This document shows, one piece after another, positions 57,902 to 64,000 of a stretch of DNA of 64,000 nucleotides; positions within the stretch are counted from its first letter, which is position 1, and each line of letters starts with the position of its first letter. The notes under the pieces were generated by a model. The model saw only the letters and a program-made list of their open reading frames with translations, searched no databases and was not told where the DNA came from. The stretch lies in contig NZ_JAENJH010000002.1 in NCBI RefSeq assembly GCF_016595675.1, positions 682,001 to 746,000 of the forward strand, written 5' to 3'. Both the position numbers and the translations under genes were made by a program. Source of the stretch: Prauserella cavernicola (lineage in GTDB: Bacteria > Actinomycetota > Actinomycetes > Mycobacteriales > Pseudonocardiaceae).

Positions 57902-59166
57902 CGCAGCGGCTCCGCCAGCAGCGTTCCGTCCCGCAGCTGCTCGGCCAGCGCCGCGCGGGCCGGTTTGCCCGACGCCGTGCGCGGCAGCGCCTTCGTCGCC
58001 AGCCAGTGCCGGGGCCGCTTGCCCGGCGCGAGCTTCGCCCTCGCCGCGGCTCGCAGCTCGCGCAGTGCGGGCGGCTCGTCCGACTCGACGACGGCGGTCA
58101 CCAGCTCGCCGAGGCGGTCGTGCGGCGTGCCCGTCACCAGCACGTCGGCGACTCCGGGAACCGTCCGCAGCACGGCCTCCACCTCCTCGACCGCCACGAG
58201 CCTGCCTCCGCTCGACACGGTGGCCGAACCCCGTCCGCGCACGGTCAGCACTCCGGAGGCCGACAGCTCCGCGTGGTCGCCGACGCTCGACCAGTCCCGC
58301 GCCGGCGTGAGCTCGCCGTCGCGCAGGTAGCCGGTGAACGACAGCGGCGAGCGCACCCACAGCACGCCCTCGCGCACGTCGAGCTCGACGCCCGGCGCCG
58401 CGCGCAGCCCGTCGCCGTGCCGGAAGGCGATCAGCGAGTGCTCGGCCGAGCCGTAGTACTCCACCAGTTCGGCGCGCGGCAGCACGCGGGCGAAGCGCTC
58501 GCGCAGCTCGTCGCCGACGTGGGCGCCGCCGCACACCACGGTTTGCAGCGCGCACGATCCTGGATTCCGTTCGAGCTCGGTGAGCAGTGCCGTGAGCATC
58601 GCGGGCACCACGTGCACCGTGGCCGCGTGCCTCGCGTCGTCGGCCCGAAGGCTCGGGCGCAGGCGCACCTCCGCCTCGGCCCACAGCGCGTGCAGCGCCC
58701 CGAACAGGAACAGCGACGAACCGAGCGGACCGCCGACGAGCACCGGCGACGGCACGGGCCCGAGCGCCTCGAAGCTGCGCAGCCACGAGCCGCGCGTCCT
58801 GCTCAGTACTTTCGGCCTGCCCGTGCTGCCCGAGGTCGTCGGCAGGTAGAACACCGTCCGCTCGTCGCCGCGGGGCTCGACCCGCTCGGCCGAGGGCTCC
58901 GGCGTCCGGGTGACCATCACCTCGGGCGCGGCGTCGGCGAGCACCCCTGCCCGCTCGGCAGGCCGCCACGACGGCTCCACCACGAGCGTCGCCGCGCCGA
59001 GCAGGTCGGCTCCGAGCAGCCACGGCAGCGGGTCGGCGGAGTCCACCGCCACCCGAGAGCCCTCCCGAACGCCCAGCGAGGCGAGCCGCACGGCCGCCCC
59101 GTTGGCCAGGGCGAGCAGTTCGGCGGGGATTGTGGCGCCGCCCGCGATCGGGGGTGAGCCGGTCAC
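57898..59166 (-). CDS. AMP-forming acyl-CoA synthetase (short ANL enzyme)
   Basis: 422 residues, shorter than the usual 500-550 because the N-terminal subdomain is reduced. The AMP-binding loop is TTSGSTGRPKVLSRT; EYYGSAEHS is the adenine motif; SVGDHAEL holds the ribose Asp; the hinge follows; LPRTASGKPARAAL holds the catalytic Lys. It activates a carboxylic acid to its CoA thioester. GTG 59166 overlaps the bioY stop by four bases. Together with the thiolase it suggests acyl-chain chemistry tied to biotin supply. Confidence 0.87.
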   Translation of the reverse strand: MTGSPPIAGGATIPAELLALANGAAVRLASLGVREGSRVAVDSADPLPWLLGADLLGAATLVVEPSWRPAERAGVLADAAPEVMVTRTPEPSAERVEPRGDERTVFYLPTTSGSTGRPKVLSRTRGSWLRSFEALGPVPSPVLVGGPLGSSLFLFGALHALWAEAEVRLRPSLRADDARHAATVHVVPAMLTALLTELERNPGSCALQTVVCGGAHVGDELRERFARVLPRAELVEYYGSAEHSLIAFRHGDGLRAAPGVELDVREGVLWVRSPLSFTGYLRDGELTPARDWSSVGDHAELSASGVLTVRGRGSATVSSGGRLVAVEEVEAVLRTVPGVADVLVTGTPHDRLGELVTAVVESDEPPALRELRAAARAKLAPGKRPRHWLATKALPRTASGKPARAALAEQLRDGTLLAEPLR

Positions 59167-59738
59167 TCGCCGCGCACCGCCGGGCGGGTCAGCGTGCCGG
59201 GCAGCGCGCGGTGGACGACGGCCGCGATCGTGGCGACGGCAGCCATCTTGGCCGCGTCGCCGGGCAGGAACACCAGCGACTGCACCGCGGCGGCGCCGAG
59301 GTCTCCGGTGTAGGCGCCGAGGAACGGGATGCCGATCAGGTACTGGGTGAGGAACCCCGCTGTCGTGGCCAAGGCCAGCACCGGCAGCCCCGGCCGCTCG
59401 GCCCGCTGCACGATCAGGCCCGCGACCAGCGCGGCGAGGATCCAGCCGAAGATGAAGCCACCGCTGGGCCCGATGAACGGCGCCAGCCCGCCGCGTCCAC
59501 CGGAGAGCAGTGGGAGCCCCATCGCGACCAGCGCGAGCAGCAGCACGACCGACGCGGTGCCCCGGCGCGCGCCGAGGATCGCGCCGGCCAGCACCGGCCC
59601 TGCGTTCTGGATGACGATGGGCACGCCGGAACCGCCGAGGTAGAGGCCGGGGAAGATTCCGAGCACGGCGATGAAGGCGGCGAACACGACCGTTCGGGCG
59701 AGGTCGGCCGCGGGCAAGGAGGCACGGGGTGCAGACAC
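59163..59738 (-). CDS. bioY: Biotin transporter substrate-binding protein BioY
   Basis: 191 residues with six membrane segments. The BioY signatures are visible: FIAVLGIFPGLYLGGSGVPI, GPVLAGAILGARRGTASVVL, and PFIGPSGGFIFGWILAALVAG, with VFLPGDAAKMAAVATIAAVV near the end. It binds biotin with very high affinity as the S-component of an ECF transporter. GTG 59738 starts the operon bioY-ligase-thiolase-bioM-bioN, in which every junction is a four-base overlap. Confidence 0.93.
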   Translation of the reverse strand: MSAPRASLPAADLARTVVFAAFIAVLGIFPGLYLGGSGVPIVIQNAGPVLAGAILGARRGTASVVLLLALVAMGLPLLSGGRGGLAPFIGPSGGFIFGWILAALVAGLIVQRAERPGLPVLALATTAGFLTQYLIGIPFLGAYTGDLGAAAVQSLVFLPGDAAKMAAVATIAAVVHRALPGTLTRPAVRGE

Positions 59739-59989
59739 GCTCGCAAGGTAACCCTCTCGGAGGGTCCGCCAAAAAAGATGTGCGTCACGTTGTGGAGACC
59801 CGCCAGTCCGCTATGTCCTGGTCGATGTCCGGGAGGGCCAAGTGTCGTGTTCGTTCGGCTACCTGGCGTAGTACTCGTCCAGTCCAGGCTGTCGAAACGT
59901 CTCCGTAACGTCCCTGGTGCTGTGTTCTAGCCCTGGAGGGTGGCAGGATGCGTGGACTCGACCAGTATGAACTACTAGGAGTGAACATC
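59739..59989. promoter_or_regulatory. Divergent promoter region between bioY and the amino-acid ABC operon
   Basis: 251 bases without a gene. ACCCTCTCGGAGGGT at 59752-59766 is an inverted repeat 14 bases upstream of the bioY start and could be its operator. A further AT-containing stretch with TACTAGGAG before the ABC gene holds the ribosome site AGGAG at 59977. No biotin-repressor consensus or riboswitch was recognised. Confidence 0.45.
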
Positions 59990-60811
59990 GTGGCGCGTCG
60001 ATCCAAAATGAGAGCGCTCATTCTCCTGCCTGCCTTCGCACTCGTCGCGACAGCGACGGCCTGCGCGGAAGAGGTCAACCCGGGCTCGGAGTCGCAGGCT
60101 GGCGACGAGGTCTCCCTCATCACCGAGGGCAAGCTCACCACGTGCACGCACCTGCCGTACCCGCCGTTCCAGTTCACCGAGGACGGCAAGACCGTGGGCT
60201 TCGACGTCGACCTCGTCGACCTCGTCGCGGAGGACCTCGGTGTCGAGCAGGAAATCTTCGACACCTCGTTCGAGGGCATCGAGTCCGGTCAGTCCTTCAA
60301 CACCGGGCAGTGCGACCTGGCGGCGGCCGCGATGACCATCACCGACGTGCGCGACAAGGTGATGGACTTCTCCGACGGCTACTTCGACGCCAACCAGGCG
60401 CTGCTGGTCAAGAAGGACTCCGGTATCCAGGGCCTCGAGCAGCTGCGGGGCAAGACGCTCGGCGTTCAGCTCGGCACCACCGGCGAGGAGTACGCCGAGG
60501 AGAACAAGGAGAAGTTCGGCTACACGACGCGCCAGTACGAGGACCTCGCGCTGATGCAGACGGCCGTCAAGACCAACCAGGTCGCCGCGGGCATCAACGA
60601 CAACTCGGTGCTCTTCGACTACGTCAACAACAACCCGGACACCGAGGTGACCGAGGAGTTCGAGACGGGCGAGCAGTACGGCATCGCCGTGGGCACCGGT
60701 AACAACGCCCTCCGCTCGAAGGTCAACGAGGTGCTGGCCGCCGCCAAGGAGGACGGCCGGTACGACGAGATCTACGAGAAGTGGTTCAACCGGAAGCCGG
60801 ACAGCCAGTAA
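59990..60811 (+). CDS. Polar amino-acid ABC transporter substrate-binding lipoprotein
   Basis: 273 residues. The signal peptide (SKMRALILLPAFALVATATAC) ends at a Cys that is the likely lipidation site, although ATAC is a weak lipobox. The SBP_bac_3 fold follows: PYPPFQFTEDGKTVGFDVDL, the ligand-binding segment CDLAAAAMTITDVRDKVMDF, then LGTTGEEYAEE. The family binds glutamate, glutamine, arginine and similar amino acids. GTG 59990 is preceded by AGGAG; GTG 59981 is also in frame. First gene of a binding protein-permease-ATPase operon. Confidence 0.9.
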   Translation: MARRSKMRALILLPAFALVATATACAEEVNPGSESQAGDEVSLITEGKLTTCTHLPYPPFQFTEDGKTVGFDVDLVDLVAEDLGVEQEIFDTSFEGIESGQSFNTGQCDLAAAAMTITDVRDKVMDFSDGYFDANQALLVKKDSGIQGLEQLRGKTLGVQLGTTGEEYAEENKEKFGYTTRQYEDLALMQTAVKTNQVAAGINDNSVLFDYVNNNPDTEVTEEFETGEQYGIAVGTGNNALRSKVNEVLAAAKEDGRYDEIYEKWFNRKPDSQ

Positions 60812-60822
60812 CCGCACGCCCG

Positions 60823-60856
60823 GGCTCGTGAGCGGCGCACGCGTCGCTCACGAGCC
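60823..60856 (+). promoter_or_regulatory. Intercistronic hairpin between binding-protein and permease genes
   Basis: GGCTCGTGAGCG pairs perfectly with CGCTCACGAGCC (12 bp) around a ten-base loop, in the 66-base gap. There is no T-run. Such hairpins often protect the 3' end of binding-protein mRNA or reduce expression of the permease, giving the needed excess of binding protein. Confidence 0.7.
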
Positions 60857-60877
60857 GCTTCTCGAGGAGTTCTTTCC

Positions 60878-61687
60878 ATGGCGATGTCTCGGCGCCAGCG
60901 TGCGCGGACCTTCCGCGGCGTGCAGTACGGCGTCCTCGTCCTCGCGGTTGTGCTCATCGCGGTCTTCGCCGACTGGGGCACGATCCGCAACGCGTTCTTC
61001 AACCTGGACGCCGCGGCGACGCAGTTCCCGGAGATCCTCTCCACCGCGCTCGTCAACACGATCATCTACACCGGCCTCGGCTTCGCCCTCGGCCTGGCAC
61101 TCGGGCTCGTGCTGGCACTGATGAAGCTGTCGTCGGTGGGCCCCTACCGGTGGCTCGCCACGATCTACATCGAGTTCTTCCGCGGCGTGCCCGCGCTGCT
61201 CGTGTTCATCGCGCTGGGCTACGGCGTGCCGCTCGCGTTCCAGCTCCGCTTCGACATCTACTCGACGGCCGCCATCTCGCTGGGCCTCGTCGGTTCCGCC
61301 TACATCGCGGAGACACTCCGGGCGGGCATCCAGGCGGTGCCGCCCGGTCAGGTCGAGGCGGCCCGCTCGCTCGGCATGTCGCAGTCGCGGGCCATGATCA
61401 CGATCGTGATCCCGCAGGCGTTCCGGATCATTCTGCCGCCGCTGACCAACGAGCTGATCCTGCTCACCAAGGACTCGTCGCTGATCTATCTGCTCGGGCT
61501 CGCCAGGACCGAGTACGAGCTGGCGAAGTTCGGCCGGGAGGGCCTGAACGCGACGGGTTCGCTGACCCCGATCCTGCTCGCGGGCCTGTGCTACCTGATC
61601 ATCACCCTGCCGCTCGGCTACCTGTCGCGGTACCTGGAACGCAGGACCGGCCGCAAACAGGACGAAGGACTGAAGGTGACCGCATGA
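60878..61687 (+). CDS. Polar amino-acid ABC transporter permease (HisM/GlnP family)
   Basis: 269 residues with five or six membrane segments. The coupling-loop signature [20 protein letters not shown] and the start [19 protein letters not shown] are typical. Only one permease gene is present, so it would homodimerise. ATG 60878 follows GAGGAG. The stop overlaps the ATPase start by four bases. Confidence 0.93.
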   Translation: MAMSRRQRARTFRGVQYGVLVLAVVLIAVFADWGTIRNAFFNLDAAATQFPEILSTALVNTIIYTGLGFALGLALGLVLALMKLSSVGPYRWLATIYIEFFRGVPALLVFIALGYGVPLAFQLRFDIYSTAAISLGLVGSAYIAETLRAGIQAVPPGQVEAARSLGMSQSRAMITIVIPQAFRIILPPLTNELILLTKDSSLIYLLGLARTEYELAKFGREGLNATGSLTPILLAGLCYLIITLPLGYLSRYLERRTGRKQDEGLKVTA

Positions 61688-62439
61688 GTGACGTGATCAT
61701 CGAGGTCTCCGGCCTCCACAAAGCGTTCGGCAATCTCGAGGTGCTCAAGGGCATCGACATGAGTGTCAAGCGCGGCGAGGTCGTGTGCATCATCGGGCCC
61801 TCTGGCTCCGGAAAGTCCACGCTGCTGCGCTGCGTGAACCTGCTCGAGGAGCCCAACGCGGGCACGGTGCTGGTCAACGACTTCGAGATGACCGACCCGG
61901 ACGTCGACATCGACAAGGCGCGCCGCGGCATCGGCATGGTCTTCCAGGGCTTCAACCTGTTCGGCCACCTCTCGGTGCTCGACAACCTCACCATCGCCCA
62001 GCGCAAGGTGCTCAAACGCGACGCCGAGGAGGCGAAGTCGGTCGCGAAGGAGAACCTGCGCAGGGTGGGGCTCGAGGAGAAGATCAACTCGATGCCCTCG
62101 CAGCTCTCGGGCGGCCAGCAGCAGCGCGTCGCCATCGCGAGGGCGTTGTCGATGCAGCCCGCGGTGATGTTGTTCGACGAGCCGACGTCGGCGCTCGACC
62201 CGGAGCTCGTCGGCGACGTGCTCGGCGTGATGCGCACGCTCGCGAACGAGGGCATGACGATGCTCGTGGTGACTCACGAGATGCAGTTCGCCCGCGAGGT
62301 CGCCGACAAGGTGCTGTTCATGGACGGCGGCGTCGTCGTGGAGGAGGGTCCGCCGGCGCAGGTCATCGGGGATCCGCAGCACGAACGCACCCAGACGTTC
62401 CTGCGTCGCGTGCTGAATCCGGTGCACGCGCACGACTGA
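61684..62439 (+). CDS. Polar amino-acid ABC transporter ATP-binding protein (GlnQ family)
   Basis: 251 residues. Walker A is [10 protein letters not shown]-loop [15 protein letters not shown], signature [15 protein letters not shown], Walker [21 protein letters not shown]-loop [15 protein letters not shown]; the phrase [13 protein letters not shown] is also typical of GlnQ/HisP proteins. It powers uptake of a polar amino acid bound by the lipoprotein at 59990. Last gene of the operon. Confidence 0.95.
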   Translation: MSDVIIEVSGLHKAFGNLEVLKGIDMSVKRGEVVCIIGPSGSGKSTLLRCVNLLEEPNAGTVLVNDFEMTDPDVDIDKARRGIGMVFQGFNLFGHLSVLDNLTIAQRKVLKRDAEEAKSVAKENLRRVGLEEKINSMPSQLSGGQQQRVAIARALSMQPAVMLFDEPTSALDPELVGDVLGVMRTLANEGMTMLVVTHEMQFAREVADKVLFMDGGVVVEEGPPAQVIGDPQHERTQTFLRRVLNPVHAHD

Positions 62440-62517
62440 TCCGGGAACCAACCTCGCTGCGCGGTCGTCCAAGTACAGGGAGTGCTTGTTGCGGCCGAGC
62501 AGCAGAGGAGATGCGTG

Positions 62518-64000
62518 ATGCCGGGTTTTCGCCGAGGGGGCCGCGAATCCGGCGAGGGTGAGGACGGTCAAGTCGAGGCCGTGGAGCAGGAGCGCCCTCC
62601 CTTCGACCCGTTCGCGCCGCATCCCGACCGCCAGTACGAGCTCAAGGCCGCCGACCTGCTGCGGCCGTTCACCGAGCCGGGCGGGGTCGGGCTGCGGCGC
62701 TGGCGCAGGCAGGCCACCAACGCGCCGATCGTGCAGGTCGAGGACGCCTACATCACGGGAAAGCTCGACCTGCGCGCCGCGGACCTGCAGTACCTGTTCC
62801 GGTTCGAGCGCTGCCGGTTCGAGGAGCCGCCGGACGTACGCGAGGCGAACCTGCTCGGTCTGGTGTTCCGCAAGTGCTGGCTGCCCGGCCTCAAGGCCCG
62901 CAACCTGCGCAGCCGCAACGACGTCCGGCTGATCCGCTGCCTGGTCGAGGTCGACTCGGGCAGCTCGGACGCGGAGACCACGGTTCGCAGGGCCGAGGAC
63001 TTCGAGCGCGGCCTTCCCGACGCGGCGGTGAACCTCACCGACGCCGTGATCGAGGGTTCCGTGGTGCTCACCCGCACGCGGATCTACCACCCGCGCGGCA
63101 AGGCCATCCAGGCCGACCGGCTCGTGATCACCGGCGCGTTGCTGGCGTACAGGATCGAGGCCAGCGGCGAGGTCCGCCTGCCCGGCATGCGCGCGGGCGG
63201 CAACGTGAACTTCTCCGGCGCCACGCTCGACAACCCCGACGGGTTCGCGCTCAACGGCAACGGCATGCAGGTGGGCGGCAGTCTCCTGTGCGAGGTCGAC
63301 AACTTCGGCCGCCGGACGGACCGTCGTCGCTTCACGGCCAACGGCATGTTGTTCATGCCCAGCGTCAAGGTCTCCGGCGACATCGTGCTCCGCGGCGGAC
63401 GGCTGGTGGTGGACCAGACCGGCGACATCGTGGTGGACGCGTGGAAGACCGGCGACTGGTACGTCGACCCGCGGCCCGCACTGATCGCCGACCGGCTGCA
63501 CGTCGAGGGCAACATCGAGCTGAGCGACCAGCTCGACGTCACGGGCACGATCCGGATGGTCAACGCCCGGCTCGGCGGCTCGCTGCGCCTCGCGGGCGCG
63601 CGGATCAAGGTGCTGCGCGGGCAGACGCCGCCGTTCCACGACCGGGCGGTGCACCTGGACGGCACCGAGATCAACGGCGACATCGACGGCAAGGGCATGT
63701 GGGCGGAGGGCCAGCTGCGCCTCGCCGATGTGAAGGTGCGGGGCAACGTGCTGATCGCGGGAGCCACGTTCTTCCACCCCGAGCGCGACGTCGTGTCCGC
63801 GCGCCGAAGCACAGTCTCCGGAAACCTGCTGCTCACCGACTGCGCGGTGACGGGAACACTGCGGCTGCAGGGCATGAACGTCGGCGGCAGCATCGACCTG
63901 CGCGGCACCGACGCCGCCCAGCCCGAGATCACCGACGCCGGCAGCTGGTCGGTGGACCTGCGTGCGGTGCAGGTCGCGCGCAGCCTGCTGCTGATGGCCA
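62518..64000 (+). CDS. Beta-solenoid-like repeat protein (incomplete)
   Basis: 494 codons are present and the frame is open to the window edge. The start is ATG 62518 after GAGGAG; a GTG at 62515 is in frame. An acidic N-terminus leads to PFDPFAPHPDRQYELKAADL, then many short units of about 20-25 residues of the type ITGKLDLRAADLQ, LTDAVIEGSVVLTRTRI, ADRLHVEGNIELSDQL, MNVGGSIDLRGTDA. The alternating valine/leucine pattern with regular Gly suggests a right-handed beta-helix (bactofilin- or pentapeptide-repeat-like). I recall similar actinobacterial proteins labelled oxidoreductase, but no cofactor motif is visible. Function unknown. Confidence 0.75.
   Translation, partial: MPGFRRGGRESGEGEDGQVEAVEQERPPFDPFAPHPDRQYELKAADLLRPFTEPGGVGLRRWRRQATNAPIVQVEDAYITGKLDLRAADLQYLFRFERCRFEEPPDVREANLLGLVFRKCWLPGLKARNLRSRNDVRLIRCLVEVDSGSSDAETTVRRAEDFERGLPDAAVNLTDAVIEGSVVLTRTRIYHPRGKAIQADRLVITGALLAYRIEASGEVRLPGMRAGGNVNFSGATLDNPDGFALNGNGMQVGGSLLCEVDNFGRRTDRRRFTANGMLFMPSVKVSGDIVLRGGRLVVDQTGDIVVDAWKTGDWYVDPRPALIADRLHVEGNIELSDQLDVTGTIRMVNARLGGSLRLAGARIKVLRGQTPPFHDRAVHLDGTEINGDIDGKGMWAEGQLRLADVKVRGNVLIAGATFFHPERDVVSARRSTVSGNLLLTDCAVTGTLRLQGMNVGGSIDLRGTDAAQPEITDAGSWSVDLRAVQVARSLLLMA

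Noticed and set aside
1-64000. Prophage, CRISPR array, biosynthetic cluster or classical defence island
   Set aside because: No spaced direct-repeat array, integrase, capsid/terminase, PKS/NRPS or recognised nuclease/restriction gene was seen.

Overview
The window is chromosomal DNA from a high-GC Gram-positive actinobacterium. Codon third positions are almost all G/C. The gene set (GTP-type PEP carboxykinase, an F420-type luciferase-like oxidoreductase, fadA2/fabG4/htdX-type lipid genes with a TetR regulator, a septum-formation lipoprotein, dynamin-like GTPases with a GrpE-like partner, an ECF42 sigma factor with a DGPF protein) points to the Mycobacteriales/Pseudonocardiales. A Saccharomonospora/Amycolatopsis/Prauserella-like member of the Pseudonocardiaceae is my best guess; this is inference, because no rRNA is present. 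No rRNA, tRNA, CRISPR array, prophage or transposase gene was seen. Most of the window reads as core chromosome.

Layout. 1-3.9 kb: the end of a PhoX-like phosphatase, an SDR, an amidohydrolase and a START-like protein. 4-9.4 kb: a NarL-type two-component system divergent from a MacB-like ABC ATPase/FtsX permease pair. 9.5-11.2 kb: MarR regulator, trmB, unknown gene. 11.4-13.1 kb: an ABC-2 exporter. 13.4-14.9 kb: a TetR regulator and a twice-frameshifted SDR. 14.9-16.7 kb: a second two-component system. 16.9-21.6 kb: a dynamin / GrpE-like / dynamin cluster followed by an acidic protein with calcium-loop-like repeats; this is the most unusual system here. 21.9-23.7 kb: pckG. 23.8-26.5 kb: LLM oxidoreductase, ABC ATPase and membrane partner in one overlapping operon. 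26.5-28.1 kb: an Nramp-related transporter and a small XRE regulator with DnaA-box-like repeats upstream. 28.2-30.8 kb: secreted TAP-like peptidase and septum-formation lipoprotein. 30.9-32.9 kb: DUF3311/MctP monocarboxylate uptake. 32.9-34.5 kb: ECF42 sigma factor and DGPF protein. 34.5-36.6 kb: AhpD-like protein, a structured repeat element, a MarR-GNAT fusion and a small basic protein. 36.8-39.8 kb: Cdc6-like AAA ATPase, glycerophosphodiesterase, DoxX. 39.8-41.6 kb: DrrAB-like exporter.

41.6-46.6 kb is a fatty-acid/lipid module: fadA2-type thiolase divergent from fabG4-htdX, with a perfect palindrome between them that recurs upstream of the local TetR gene, and an SCP2 protein. 46.6-51 kb: FxsA, a truncated P-loop gene, and a bkdABC-type 2-oxoacid dehydrogenase operon (E1alpha-E1beta-E2). 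51.4-55.5 kb: two paralogous M20 peptidases flanking a class III aminotransferase. 55.5-59.7 kb: a biotin ECF transporter (bioY...bioM-bioN) with an acyl-CoA ligase and a thiolase lacking its second catalytic cysteine between bioY and bioM. 60-62.4 kb: a polar amino-acid ABC transporter. The window ends inside a beta-solenoid-like repeat protein.

Four-base ATGA/GTGA overlaps are the rule within operons, so co-transcription and translational coupling can be inferred widely. Start codons were chosen by Shine-Dalgarno match, overlap with the upstream stop, and where family homology begins.
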